Counted from the stretch's first letter, positions 1 to 8,551 are shown. The stretch: DNA of 64,000 nucleotides from CAVTQY01 sp963736975 (GCA_963736975.1 CAVTQY010000001.1:1054001-1118000), one strand, 5' to 3'. Notes: generated by a model not told the origin, from the letters alone. Translations and numbers: made by a program.

Positions 1-2
1 TG

Positions 3-386
3 CCGCCGCCCGGCAACGTGTTCTTCCAGATGAAATCACGCGACACCTTCGCGCCGATCGGCCCGTATCTCGTCACCGCCGACGAGATCGCCGATCCGCA
101 CAACCTCCCGGTCCGCCTCTGGGTGAACGGCGTGATCAAGCAAGATTTCAACACCGCCGACATGGCGCACAAAATCCCGCGCTGCATCGAGTGGGTCAGC
201 TCCATCCACACACTGCTGCCGGGCGACATCCTCGCCACTGGGACCAACCATCGCGGACTCAGCGCCTTCCAGGACGGCGACACGGTAGAGTTGGAAACCA
301 CCGGCCTCGGCCGAACTCAGCATCCGCGTTCGCGACGAACTGAAACGACGCTGGTCGCGAGAAACAAGGCTGGACCGCCAAAATAA
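3..386 (+). CDS. Fumarylacetoacetate hydrolase family protein, C-terminal part (5' end outside window)
   Basis: The frame is open from the window edge. A GTG at 18 is probably internal, because codons before it (PPPGNVFFQ) continue the same domain. The segment SRDTFAPIGPYLVTADEI followed by LLPGDILATGTNHRG is the C-terminal half of the FAH (fumarylacetoacetate hydrolase / 2-hydroxyhepta-2,4-diene-1,7-dioate isomerase) fold. These cytoplasmic, metal-dependent enzymes cleave or isomerise 3-oxo acids in aromatic or sugar-acid catabolism. The substrate cannot be told from this fragment. The end, rich in Arg and Thr, looks less conserved than the rest. Confidence 0.85.
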   Translation, partial: PPPGNVFFQMKSRDTFAPIGPYLVTADEIADPHNLPVRLWVNGVIKQDFNTADMAHKIPRCIEWVSSIHTLLPGDILATGTNHRGLSAFQDGDTVELETTGLGRTQHPRSRRTETTLVARNKAGPPK

Positions 387-442
387 AGGCTTCGACAGCC
401 CCACGCCGCAAGTCGCCGGGCGTTACGCTACGGCCGGGTAAC

Positions 443-998
443 TCACCAGACCCGGCTCGCCCCGGTCAGGCGCAGTATCTCGCGGGCGCGCGCCGCCTTC
501 TCGGCATCCGGCGCTCGCACCGAGAGCACCAGCCGCCCCGCGGCGGCCTTGCGGTCACGCTCGGCCTGCTCCTCGCCGCTCGCGGCCCGGCTGACCGCGT
601 GGGCCACGCCACCCACCACCAGCCCGGCGCCAATCGCGGCACCGGCAATTGCGGCCGCGGCCCCGCCGGTGGCCGCGGTGGCCGTCGCGGCGAGCATTGC
701 CCCGATGGCGCCGCCGGTGCCGGCGTGCATCAGCCGCGACTGCTGCGCCTCCACGTCAGTATCCGCCTCCTTGGCGCCCAGCTCCGGGGTGGCGTGATCG
801 GCCGGCGGGTCGATATCCGGCAGACTGAGATCAGCCCGGTTCGAACCCGGCCGTCTCCAGGTCCTTGATCGCTGTGTCCAGCGCCGCGCTGGCCGCGAAC
901 AGCCCGAACACCGCCGGGGCCGCCGACCCCGTGCGGGTCTCAATCGTCTCGCGCTCTGGCGGTAGCCCGGCAGCCGGGGAAGTCCGGTCCTGGTCCAT
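443..998 (-). pseudogene. YflT-like general stress protein with glycine-rich membrane segment, frameshifted
   Basis: The N-terminal part starts at 998 (MDQDRTSPAAGLPPE) and contains APAVFGLFAASAALDTAIKD, then stops at 831. The rest continues in a neighbouring frame (ADLSLPDIDPPADHATPELG, an Ala/Gly-rich hydrophobic stretch, and RLVLSVRAPDAEKAARARE). Together this is the layout of a widespread proteobacterial family: a short alpha/beta stress domain (AVFGLF...AAGF...DIS), a glycine-zipper-like segment, and a terminal LSV...A..IL..TGA motif. The two frames are offset by one base at GTTCGAAC (839-846). The function is unknown, probably stress-related. It is either a true frameshift mutation or a one-base sequence error, because both halves are otherwise well preserved. 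Confidence 0.7.
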
Positions 999-1058
999 GG
1001 AACGCCTCGTCTCCTGGATGTCAGGATCATAACGTTGCCGGCCAGGAGGCGTTGCCGA

Positions 1059-2039
1059 TCAGCCCAGCTCCACCTCCTCCAGCATCCGCGCCGGCGCCGA
1101 CAACCGGCTCGGCAGCACCCGCTCCAGCACATAAAGCGGTCGATTTTTCGTCTCGTTGAAGATCCGCCCGAGATACTCGCCCATCACCCCGAGCGTCATG
1201 AGTTGCACCCCGCCCAGGAACAGCACGATCGTCATCAGGCTCGGGTAGCCGGCCACCTTGTTGCCGAAGATCAGGGTACGGACGATCACCTGCAGCGCGA
1301 AGACCATGGAAGAGGCCGCGGTCAGCAGCCCGATATAGGTGGCCAGCTTCAGCGGCATCACCGTGAAGCTGGTGATCCCCTCGATGGCGAAATTCCACAG
1401 CCGCCACCAGGTCCAGGCGGTGCGGCCCGCATGCCGCGGCGCTCGGTGATACGGCACGGCCGTGCTCGGAAATCCCACCCAAGCGAACAGCCCCTTCATG
1501 AACCGGTGCTGCTCACGCAATCCCAGCACGGCATCCACCACGCGGCGGCTCATCAGCCGAAAATCGCCAGTGTCGCGCGGCAGCCGCACCGGCCCCAGGC
1601 ATTGCATGAGCCGATAGAACAGCTCGGCAGTGGTCTGCTTCAGCCAGCTCTCGCCATCGCGCGCGGTGCGCTGCGCGTAAGCCACGTCGAATCCGAGCCG
1701 CCAAGCAGCCACCAATTCCGGAATCAGCTCCGGCGGGTCCTGCAGATCGGCGTCAATGACGATCACCGCAGCCCCGCGAGCGTGCTCGAGGCCGGCAGTC
1801 ATCGCGACCTCCTTGCCGAAATTGCGCGACAGGTTCACCACCGCCACATGCGGGTCGGCCGCCTGCAATTCACAGAGCCGCTGCAAGGTGGCGTCGTGGC
1901 TGCCGTCATTCACATAGACGACCTCCCACGAGCCGAGCCGAGCCATGACGGCGGCAAGCCGCCGGTGCAGCGCCGGCAGCGAGGCGGCCTCGTTATAGGC
2001 CGGCACCACGACCGAGAGTTCCGGCTCCACCTGCCGCAT
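1059..2039 (-). CDS. Glycosyltransferase family 2, DPM1/GtrB-like, membrane-anchored
   Basis: The protein has 326 residues from the chosen start MRQVEPELSVVVPAYNE; an in-frame ATG at 2075 would add 12 unconserved residues. The N-terminal GT-A domain shows the nucleotide-sugar motifs SVVVPAYNE, VYVNDGSHD and VIDADLQDPPE (DxD-like), with NFGKEVAMTAGL and DTGDFRLMSR as in polyisoprenyl-phosphate glycosyltransferases. Two hydrophobic segments follow near the C-terminus (ATYIGLLTAASSMVFALQV and SLMTIVLFLGGVQLMTLGV). Such proteins transfer a sugar from a nucleotide donor to a lipid phosphate at the inner membrane, feeding O-antigen or lipid-A modification. It is transcribed away from the DUF169 gene. 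The donor is unknown. Confidence 0.88.
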   Translation of the reverse strand: MRQVEPELSVVVPAYNEAASLPALHRRLAAVMARLGSWEVVYVNDGSHDATLQRLCELQAADPHVAVVNLSRNFGKEVAMTAGLEHARGAAVIVIDADLQDPPELIPELVAAWRLGFDVAYAQRTARDGESWLKQTTAELFYRLMQCLGPVRLPRDTGDFRLMSRRVVDAVLGLREQHRFMKGLFAWVGFPSTAVPYHRAPRHAGRTAWTWWRLWNFAIEGITSFTVMPLKLATYIGLLTAASSMVFALQVIVRTLIFGNKVAGYPSLMTIVLFLGGVQLMTLGVMGEYLGRIFNETKNRPLYVLERVLPSRLSAPARMLEEVELG

Positions 2040-2157
2040 CGCCGCCCCAGGAAGATTGCCCGACCCTCGTTGCATGGCTGAGTTACTGAACTCCTACGAT
2101 TGCGCGTTGCCGGCGCGGATGGGAAACATCCGTGTCCGCTTGGAAGGGAGGACCGTC

Positions 2158-2976
2158 ATGAACGATGTGGCCCGGGCTGTCGAAACCGACGCGGCACTCG
2201 ACGGCAAGGCGGTTGCCGAGCTTGGCGGCCAGCTCTCCGATCTGCTCAGGCTGCGCACCCTGCCGATCGGCATGAAACTGTTCGAGGATCTCGACGAGAT
2301 GGCGCACGTGCCTGGGCTGCGCCGCCCACCCAAGGGCCGCATCTTCTCGACCTGCCAGTTGGTGACGCAGGCGCGCATGGCCGGTTTCACGCTCGGCATC
2401 ACCACCGAGAACATCCCTGCGTTTTCGAGCTGTTCGAGCGTCATTGGGCTCGATGCGCCGGGCGAGATTTATACCTCGGGGCGCAAGATGGAGGGGGTGT
2501 GGTTCGAGAACCGCGAAGCGGCGGCGGCGCATCAAGCGGGGATGCCGCGCGTGCAGCCGGGCCGCTATCACGGGCTGGTGGTCTCCCCGCTGCGCTCCGG
2601 CCGGCTCGATCCACCGGATATCTGCCTCTTTTACGCCAATCCGGCGCAGATGATCCTGTTCATCAACGGACTGCAGTGGAAGAACTATCGGCGTTACGAT
2701 TTCAGCATCACCGGTGAGAGTGCCTGCGCCGACAGTTGGGGCCATGCACTGAAGATGCGGGAAGTGAGCCTCTCAATTCCCTGCTATGCCGAGCGACGCT
2801 ACGGCGCGGTGGCCGATGACGAACTCTTGATGGCATGCCCGCCGGCGGACTTGCAGCGTGGCGTCATCGGCCTGCAAGGGTTGTCGAAAGCCGGCCTGCG
2901 TTATCCGATCATGCCGTTCGGTCCGCAGGCGGAGCCGGCCGAAGGCATGGCGAAAAGTTACGCCGGCAAGAGCTGA
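2158..2976 (+). CDS. DUF169 family protein
   Basis: The protein has 272 residues from MNDVARAVETD; GGAAGGGAGG lies 6-9 bases upstream of this ATG and decides it over an ATG at 2056. Segments such as LRTLPIGMKLFED, RIFSTCQLVTQAR, NIPAFSSCSSVIGL and ANPAQMILFINGLQ are characteristic of DUF169, a soluble family with conserved cysteines and no agreed function. Here the cysteines lie in STCQ, SSCSS, ICLF, ESACAD, IPCYAERR and MACPP. The gene lies 29 bp before argJ on the same strand, so co-transcription is possible, but no functional link is evident. Confident for the family, not for a role. Confidence 0.85.
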   Translation: MNDVARAVETDAALDGKAVAELGGQLSDLLRLRTLPIGMKLFEDLDEMAHVPGLRRPPKGRIFSTCQLVTQARMAGFTLGITTENIPAFSSCSSVIGLDAPGEIYTSGRKMEGVWFENREAAAAHQAGMPRVQPGRYHGLVVSPLRSGRLDPPDICLFYANPAQMILFINGLQWKNYRRYDFSITGESACADSWGHALKMREVSLSIPCYAERRYGAVADDELLMACPPADLQRGVIGLQGLSKAGLRYPIMPFGPQAEPAEGMAKSYAGKS

Positions 2977-3005
2977 ACTTTCCCTAATCGCGCGGAGAAA
3001 GCCTG

Positions 3006-4235
3006 ATGGACATGCAGGTCTCGCCTTTAGCGGTGCAACTTCCCGAACTGCCGCCAGTCGCCGGCGTGCGACTCGGCGCCGCCGAGGCAGGCATCCGCTA
3101 TCGCGACCGCACTGACCTCATGATGATGGAACTCGCCGCCGGCACCATGGTGGCGGGCGTTTTCACCAACAGCCGCTGTCCCGGCGCTCCGGTCGATTGG
3201 TGCCGCGCCGCGCTGAAGGGCAGCAAGGCGCGCGGCGTGGTGGTGAATGCCGGCAACGCCAATGTCTTCACCGGACGCGCCGGCGTGCAGGCCTGCCGCG
3301 CCACTGCGGAAGCAGCTTCCGCCCTGCTCGGCTGTCCGGCGAAGCAGGTGTTTCTTGCTTCCACCGGTGTAATCGGCGAGGTGCTGCCGTACGAGAAACT
3401 GATCGCCGCACTGCCTGGCTTGCATGATACCTTGCGCGAGGACGCCTGGGATGCAGCGGCGCGCGCGATCATGACAACCGATACCTTCCCTAAGGCAGCC
3501 ACGCGCGCAGCCCGCATCGGCGAGCAGGAGGTGCGGATCAACGGCATCGCCAAGGGCAGCGGCATGATCGCGCCGGACATGGCAACCATGCTTTGTTTCG
3601 TAGCAACCGATGCAAGAATTCCGTCGCCCGTCCTGGACTCGATGCTGCGCAAGAGTGTTGACAAGAGTTTCAACCGGACAACGGTGGATTCGGATACATC
3701 GACCTCGGACACCGTCCTGCTGTTTGCCACCGGTGCAGCGAAGCACGCGCGTGTCCCGGCCGAAGGCGGACCGATTCTTGCTGATTTCGCCGCGAAGCTC
3801 GACGAGTTGCTGCTCGATCTGGCACTCGCCGTGGTGCGCGACGGCGAAGGCGCTCAGAAACTGATCCGCATCGACGTGACCGGCGCCACCACCGCACGCT
3901 CGGCCAAGCGAATCGCGCTATCGGTCGCCAACTCGCCCCTGGTCAAAACCGCCATTGCGGGCGAGGATGCCAATTGGGGCCGCATCGTCATGGCGGTCGG
4001 CAAGGCCGGCGAGCCGGCCGATCGCGACAAGCTGTCGATCGCGGTCGGCGGCGTCTGGGTGGCGCGTGACGGCGGCGTGGTACCGGATTACGATGAAACG
4101 CCGGTCGTCGCCCATATGCGCGGTCGCGAGATCGAGATAGCGATCGATCTCGGCCTCGGCCGCGGCAAGGGCACCGCCTGGACGTGCGACCTGACGCATG
4201 GTTATGTCGATATTAACGGGTCTTATCGGTCATAA
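3006..4235 (+). CDS. argJ: Bifunctional glutamate N-acetyltransferase / amino-acid N-acetyltransferase
   Basis: The protein has 409 residues, the normal ArgJ length. ArgJ moves the acetyl group from N2-acetylornithine to glutamate, and can make N-acetylglutamate from acetyl-CoA, in cytoplasmic arginine synthesis. The precursor cleaves itself before a conserved threonine; here that is Thr194 in MIAPDMATMLCFVATDA, preceded by INGIAKGSG. Other family blocks are GVFTNSRCPGAPVDWC, VVNAGNANVFTGRAG, SFNRTTVDSDTSTSD, GEDANWGRIVMAVGKAG and the C-terminal DLTHGYVDINGSYRS. A putative acetylornithine deacetylase lies about 18 kb away in the window. Confidence 0.97.
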   Translation: MDMQVSPLAVQLPELPPVAGVRLGAAEAGIRYRDRTDLMMMELAAGTMVAGVFTNSRCPGAPVDWCRAALKGSKARGVVVNAGNANVFTGRAGVQACRATAEAASALLGCPAKQVFLASTGVIGEVLPYEKLIAALPGLHDTLREDAWDAAARAIMTTDTFPKAATRAARIGEQEVRINGIAKGSGMIAPDMATMLCFVATDARIPSPVLDSMLRKSVDKSFNRTTVDSDTSTSDTVLLFATGAAKHARVPAEGGPILADFAAKLDELLLDLALAVVRDGEGAQKLIRIDVTGATTARSAKRIALSVANSPLVKTAIAGEDANWGRIVMAVGKAGEPADRDKLSIAVGGVWVARDGGVVPDYDETPVVAHMRGREIEIAIDLGLGRGKGTAWTCDLTHGYVDINGSYRS

Positions 4236-4334
4236 TACGATCGTGTGGGGCGTGCCGACATACTTGTGTTACACTGATCCGCTCTTATCTAGACCGCTAT
4301 CAACCTGTATCGTCCGCACCGCATAATTGGGCAC

Positions 4335-5078
4335 ATGCTGGGCACGCCGAGTCGCGGGCCTGGTTCAAGCAAGGGAACGACCACTCTGCCGCAAGATCAG
4401 CCGCTGCCCGGCACTCTGCGCCTGAATGAGGCCGAGGAGAAAATGCGCCGCGCTCTTGGGCTCGACGGCGCGCCCGCACATCAGGACCGGCCACGCCCGA
4501 CGCCATCGCCGGCCGACCGGTTCCTGACGCCGCGACCGAAGCGCCGATTCGTCGCCGACGGCGAAGTGCCGGTCGATGTGGTGCATCGTCCGCAACCTCC
4601 CGGCAGCGCCGCCAATCGCGCTGAGGCGGCTGAGCACGCGCTCGGCATCGAACGCGAGGCGCGGGAACGCGCCGAGCGGGCGCTGGCGGAAGCGCAAACG
4701 AAATTGCGCGATCTGCAGACCAAGATCGGACACGCGGAACTTGCCGCGGCCGAGGCGCATGCCAGCGTAGCGGCGGAGCGCCAGGAAGTTGCCGGGTTGC
4801 GCGCCGCGCTCGAGTCAGCCGAGGAGCGAGCCAGCGTCGCCGCGGAGGCGGCGGAGGAGGCCATCCAACGGCTACGCACGGCCCGCGAGGAAATGGCCGC
4901 CGAACGCGAGTCGCGCCGCACGATGCGTGCAGCGCAGCCGAAGGCGGTCAAAGCCGCTCGGGGGAAGCAGGAACGGGTAACGCCGCCGGCGCGCGAACAG
5001 CGCCCGGTGAAATGGTGGCTCAGCAGCAAGAGTGCGCTGGACAAGGCCACGCGGAAGCGAGCAAGCAGAAAAACCTAG
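4335..5078 (+). CDS. Coiled-coil protein of unknown function
   Basis: The protein has 247 residues. Residues 1-95 are low-complexity and Pro/Arg-rich, with RLNEAEEKMRRALGLDG near residue 30. Residues about 95-195 are a long Ala/Glu/Arg-rich heptad region (EAAEHALGIEREARERAERA onward) that should form a coiled coil. The basic C-terminus contains PVKWWLSSKSALDKA. The organisation suggests a DNA- or envelope-associated structural protein, but I recognise no named domain. It follows argJ after a 99-bp gap with no clear terminator. The strongly coding composition and the lack of an alternative ORF support it as a gene. Confidence 0.65.
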   Translation: MLGTPSRGPGSSKGTTTLPQDQPLPGTLRLNEAEEKMRRALGLDGAPAHQDRPRPTPSPADRFLTPRPKRRFVADGEVPVDVVHRPQPPGSAANRAEAAEHALGIEREARERAERALAEAQTKLRDLQTKIGHAELAAAEAHASVAAERQEVAGLRAALESAEERASVAAEAAEEAIQRLRTAREEMAAERESRRTMRAAQPKAVKAARGKQERVTPPAREQRPVKWWLSSKSALDKATRKRASRKT

Positions 5079-5299
5079 AAGCGGAGAAGAAGAACGTCGG
5101 CGGCTTTAGCCCGACCGGCCGGCAGGGCGCCCGAGAGGTTCTTCTTCAGGCCCCGGTATCTTCGTCGGCGAGGATCAGTTTCACGGTAGCTTCACGAAAG
5201 TGAAAAGACCGCGCGGCCGCGGCCGCTCCTCCTTGGTCGCCACAATAACCGGGAAGACCTGAATGCATTGCTGGATCATCGCTGCCTGCGCGGACGGGT
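5079..5299. other. Intergenic stretch before the phn remnant
   Basis: No gene is recognisable. The stretch contains a GCGGCCGCGGCCGC-type palindrome around 5212-5226. It probably includes the eroded 5' part of the phnD remnant that begins just downstream. Confidence 0.3.
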
Positions 5300-5662
5300 T
5301 TGCGCTTGCCACCGCACTACCCAGGCACAAACCGCCCAGCCACGGCACTGATCACCACCAACTACACCGCCGAGATCGAGGCGATGCGAAGCGGTAAACT
5401 GGAAGTGGGCGCATTCGGCCCGCTCGGTTACGTGCTGGCGCATCAAGTCGCGAGGCCGAGGCGGTCGCCACCTTCGGCAACAGCGCCGCCAAGCCTGAAA
5501 CCTACACCGCGGGCATAGTCACCTGGCCCGGCTCCGGCATCCAGACTCTGAAGGAGGTCGCGGGCCATACCTTCGCCTACTCCGACCCGGCGTCCACCTC
5601 CGGTCATTTGTTTCCGGCTTATGCGCTGAGCAAGGCTGGGATCAACCCGGACACAGGTGTCT
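5300..5662 (+). pseudogene. phnD: Phosphonate ABC transporter substrate-binding protein remnant (phnD')
   Basis: One frame encodes ITTNYTAEIEAMRSGKLEVG and AFGPLGYVLAHQV. Near 5450 the homology jumps to another frame: EAEAVATFGNSAAKPETYT, GIVTWPGSGIQTLKEVAG, TFAYSDPASTSGHLFPAY, ALSKAGINPDTGV. These are central blocks of PhnD, the periplasmic phosphonate-binding protein. The start with its signal peptide is missing and so is the C-terminal third. Homology ends at about 5660, where a PhnC fragment takes over. Frameshift plus double truncation makes it non-functional. Confidence 0.85.
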
Positions 5663-5804
5663 ATGGGCTTGCACCAGCCAACCCTGGCGCAGCGCTACGC
5701 CGACCCCATTCTGGGGCTGCGTAACGGGCACACCGTGTTCCTGGAGCGTGCCGATGCGGTCGGGACCCGTCCATATCGCGGCCCTCTACGAAGCTGCGGC
5801 ATGA
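5663..5804 (+). pseudogene. phnC: Phosphonate ABC transporter ATP-binding protein, C-terminal remnant ('phnC)
   Basis: In the frame from 5663 the codons read GLHQPTLAQRYADPILGLRN GHTVF. This matches the end of PhnC-type ATPases, where the switch histidine segment (LHQ.dlA..yaDRi.GLr.G) follows the Walker B region. The last residues make best sense after a one-base shift near 5760, giving HIAALYEAAA and a stop at 5802-5804, a typical PhnC terminus. Walker A, the signature and Walker B are all absent. It abuts the phnD fragment, so an internal deletion fused them. Confidence 0.7.
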
Positions 5805-5809
5805 ATTAG

Positions 5810-6165
5810 TTGGGCGTATCGCGATCGCCCGGCGGCCTCCGCTCCATCGGTCGATCGAGGACATGGACATGGCGCCGGCCGAAGCGGTGACGATGACCGG
5901 GGCCGGCCGGCTTGCTGTGTTCAGCCACGCGGTCGTGCCGGGCGTGCTGCCCTCGTTGTTGGGCATGGCGCTGTATCGGTTCGACGAGAATATCCGCTCC
6001 TCCCTGGTGCTCGGCTTCGTCGGTGCGGGCGGCATCGGCTTTCAACTGCTGACTGCGATGAACCTCTTTCAATACCAGACGGTCTCGCTGCTGTTGATCG
6101 TAACATTCGTCATCGTCATTATCGCCGCGCGCCTGTCCGCCGCGCTGCGCCGCCGTATCGCGTAA
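5810..6165 (+). pseudogene. phnE: Phosphonate ABC transporter permease, C-terminal remnant ('phnE)
   Basis: The open part contains SIEDMDMAPAEAVTMTGAGR, VLPSLLGMALYRFDENIRSS and LVLGFVGAGGIGFQLLTAMN, then LFQYQTVSLLLIVTFVIVII. This is the end of a PhnE-type inner-membrane permease, including the EAA-loop region and the last membrane segments. The first membrane helices and the start codon region are missing. With the two fragments upstream it forms a D-C-E order, as in some phosphonate/phosphite import operons, now collapsed to under 1 kb. It cannot act as a transporter. Confidence 0.85.
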
Positions 6166-6192
6166 GGCGCCCGGGGGGAGTAATCTCGGGCC

Positions 6193-6609
6193 ATGCGGAT
6201 CTCTGCGCTGCTGATGACGATCGCCGTAGCCGCGTGCTCGGCGCGCCGGACGGCCGTCTTGCCGCCGACGGACGAATCGGTCAGCACTGGCGTCGTCGTT
6301 ACCGTGCACCTGTCGAATTTTGCGTTCGATCCCTCACTCATTCGGCTGCGGTCCGGCGTTCCCGTTCGGCTGCGCCTCGTCAATGACAGCAATGAGGGGC
6401 ACAGTTTCAGCGCCCCGGGTTTCTTCACGGCCAGCCTCTTCCCGCCGGGCGCGGCGGCACCGCTTGGCGGCACGATCGAAGTTCGCGCTCACCAGACTGT
6501 GGAGCTCACAGTGGTGCCGCGCCTGCCGGGAACGTACGACCTCGAATGCACGCACTTCCTGCACAGCCTTTTTGGCATGACAGGCAGTATCGAAATCACG
6601 CGCTCGTAA
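6193..6609 (+). CDS. Cupredoxin-domain lipoprotein (type 1 copper site)
   Basis: The protein has 138 residues. The N-terminus MRISALLMTIAVAACS has a lipobox-like VAAC, so export and lipid anchoring are likely. The rest is a plastocyanin-type beta-sandwich: VVVTVHLSNFAFDPSLIRLR, SGVPVRLRLVNDSNEGHSF, and the C-terminal loop YDLECTHFLHSLFGMTGSIE. Likely copper ligands are His in EGHSF and Cys, His and Met in CTHFLHSLFGM, spaced C-x4-H-x4-M. A role in copper handling or periplasmic electron transfer fits. It starts 27 bp after the phnE remnant and is intact. Confidence 0.82.
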   Translation: MRISALLMTIAVAACSARRTAVLPPTDESVSTGVVVTVHLSNFAFDPSLIRLRSGVPVRLRLVNDSNEGHSFSAPGFFTASLFPPGAAAPLGGTIEVRAHQTVELTVVPRLPGTYDLECTHFLHSLFGMTGSIEITRS

Positions 6610-6654
6610 GCGGGCCTCTGGCTTTCACCACCACCGCCGGGCGATGATGCGTCC

Positions 6655-7734
6655 ATGAGTCCCACCCAGGAGGCCCAGCGCACGCGGCGCAGGCGGGCCC
6701 GCCGAACCAAACCGACCGTCGATAACGGGCCGTTCAACGCCCCGCCCGCAGCGCCCCGCTTCACCCGGCTCACCACCGAGCGTTTGACGCTTCGCCCGCT
6801 CGCGCCCACTGACGCCGAAGCGCTGCACCGACTGGTAAACGACTGGGAGGTCTGCCGGACCCTCGCCGCCGTTCCCTTCCCGTATCCGCGCGAACTGGCC
6901 GACAATTGGATCGCCTCTACACGGGCGGAGCTGGACGCCGGCACCGCGTATCATCTCGCCGTCACCGGACAGGATGGCGCCGATGAGTTGCTGGTGGGCG
7001 TGGTGGGACTGCGCATCGATGCACGGAATTGTACCGGGCGGCTCGGCTATTGGATCGGCCGGCGCTTCTGGGGGCATGGCGCCGGCACCGAAGCGGCGGG
7101 GCGGCTCGCCCGCTGGGCCATGGCCAATCTCGATCTCGACCGGGTCATCGCGAACGTCGCCACCGACAATCCCGCCTCGGTCGCCGTGCTCGGGCATATC
7201 GGATTCCGGCAGACCGGTCAGGGGACGGAGAATTTCGTCTCGCGCGGCGGAGACTCCCCGGTACTGCGCTTCGAAGCGACGCGCGAGGACCTGTTCGGGC
7301 ACGTCGAAGTCGCCCCGCACGAGGATCCCACGGCGCGGCCGCTGCTGCTGGTCGCCGCCTGCGCGTTGATCGACACCGATGGCCGCGTGCTGCTGTCGCG
7401 CCGGCCGGAAGGCAAGACGATGGCCGGTCTCTGGGAATTTCCCGGCGGCAAGCTGCACCCTGGCGAAACGCCGGAAGCGGCGCTGATCCGCGAATTGAAG
7501 GAGGAACTCGGCATCGATGTGTCGGCCGCCTGCCTCGCGCCGCTTGCCTTCGCCTCGCACGCTTATGAGCGGTTCCATCTGCTGATGCCGCTCTATGTCT
7601 GCCGTCGATGGAAGGGGATCCCGCAACCCCATGAAGGACAGACGCTCACCTGGGTGCGGCCGCAGAAGCTGGCGGAATATGCCATGCCGCCGGCCGACCG
7701 GCCGCTGATCCCATTGCTGCGAGATTTTCTCTGA
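6655..7734 (+). CDS. Fusion of GNAT N-acetyltransferase and MutT-like Nudix hydrolase
   Basis: The protein has 359 residues. After a basic N-terminal tail, residues about 40-205 are a RimJ/RimL-type GNAT domain (TERLTLRPLAPTDAEALHRL, GYWIGRRFWGHGAGTEA, ANVATDNPASVAVLGHIGF). Residues about 225-359 are a Nudix domain with a full box, GGKLHPGETPEAALIRELKE followed by ELGID, and the MutT-like lead-in RRPEGKTMAGLWEFPGGK. The second half probably hydrolyses oxidised nucleotides such as 8-oxo-dGTP; the first half acetylates an amine or protein N-terminus. I recall similar fusions annotated in related alphaproteobacteria. The next gene starts 12 bp downstream, so a small operon is likely. Confidence 0.92.
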   Translation: MSPTQEAQRTRRRRARRTKPTVDNGPFNAPPAAPRFTRLTTERLTLRPLAPTDAEALHRLVNDWEVCRTLAAVPFPYPRELADNWIASTRAELDAGTAYHLAVTGQDGADELLVGVVGLRIDARNCTGRLGYWIGRRFWGHGAGTEAAGRLARWAMANLDLDRVIANVATDNPASVAVLGHIGFRQTGQGTENFVSRGGDSPVLRFEATREDLFGHVEVAPHEDPTARPLLLVAACALIDTDGRVLLSRRPEGKTMAGLWEFPGGKLHPGETPEAALIRELKEELGIDVSAACLAPLAFASHAYERFHLLMPLYVCRRWKGIPQPHEGQTLTWVRPQKLAEYAMPPADRPLIPLLRDFL

Positions 7735-7746
7735 CGAGGCGCCCCA

Positions 7747-8526
7747 ATGTCCGACACCAATCCCACCGCTGCCCTGTTGATCATCGGCAATGAGGTACTG
7801 TCGGGGCGCACGCAGGACGCCAACATCAAATACATTGCTGCGCGGCTGGCGGAGCTGGGCATCCGGCTGCGCGAGGTGCGGGTGATCCCGGATGAGCCCG
7901 ACATGATCATCGCCACGGTCAATGAGGTGCGGGCGCGCTACGACCACGTGTTCACCACGGGCGGCATCGGTCCGACGCACGACGACATCACCAGCGAATG
8001 CGTCGCCGCTGCTTTCGGCGTACCCTGGGAGCCGCACAGAGAAGCCTGGGCGCGTATGGAGCGCGCCTACAAACCGGGTGAGTTCAATGCGGCGCGGCAG
8101 CGCATGGCGACGATGCCGCGCGGCGCCGCGCTGATCGACAACCCGATCTCCACCGCGCCCGGTTTTTCTATCGGCAATGTGCATGTGATGGCGGGCGTAC
8201 CGGCGATCATGCGGGTGATGTTCGAGAATATCGCCCCGCTGCTGAAAGCGGGATCGCCGATCCGCGCCGAGGCGGTGCATGTCGCCCTACTTGGTGAGGG
8301 CAAACTGGCCGAGGGGCTCGGCGAGATCCAGGAGCGCTATCCGGATCTCGAGATCGGCAGCTATCCGTTCTATCGAGCATCGGGCAATGGCGTTGCGATC
8401 GTTGCCAAGGGCACCAACACGAGGCGGATCCATGCGGCAATCGACGAGGTGAGCCAATTGATCATCACGCTGGACGGCACGCCGGTACCAGGCGAGCCGG
8501 CGATCCCGGAGCTGCCGACACCCTGA
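7747..8526 (+). CDS. CinA-like molybdopterin-binding (MoCF) domain protein
   Basis: The protein has 259 residues and one MoaB/MogA-type domain: AALLIIGNEVLSGRTQDAN, TTGGIGPTHDDITSE and NPISTAPGFSIGNVHVMAGV. The C-terminal part resembles the short form of competence/damage-inducible protein A without the nicotinamide-nucleotide amidase (PncC) domain. Members of this short form are annotated as molybdopterin-binding, and some act on pyridine-nucleotide repair products. It follows the GNAT-Nudix gene after 12 bp. Nucleotide-pool maintenance is a plausible shared theme, but this is inference. Confidence 0.88.
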   Translation: MSDTNPTAALLIIGNEVLSGRTQDANIKYIAARLAELGIRLREVRVIPDEPDMIIATVNEVRARYDHVFTTGGIGPTHDDITSECVAAAFGVPWEPHREAWARMERAYKPGEFNAARQRMATMPRGAALIDNPISTAPGFSIGNVHVMAGVPAIMRVMFENIAPLLKAGSPIRAEAVHVALLGEGKLAEGLGEIQERYPDLEIGSYPFYRASGNGVAIVAKGTNTRRIHAAIDEVSQLIITLDGTPVPGEPAIPELPTP

Positions 8527-8551
8527 CGCCCTCACCCGGTTCGCTGGGTGA
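8527..8551. repeat. REP-like palindrome after a stop codon
   Basis: Immediately after the stop codon of the MoCF-domain gene the sequence reads CGCCCTCACCCGG. TCACCC (8532-8537) and GGGTGA (8546-8551) can form a 6-bp stem with an 8-base loop. The same 13-mer occurs at 63972-63984, also right after a gene, so this is a dispersed repeat and perhaps a transcript-end hairpin. Confidence 0.6.

Noticed and set aside
835..850. tRNA T-arm (GGTTCGAACCC)
   Set aside because: No acceptor stem, anticodon arm or D-arm flanks it, and it lies inside a coding region.
5300..6165. Functional phosphonate transporter
   Set aside because: All three genes are truncated and out of frame.
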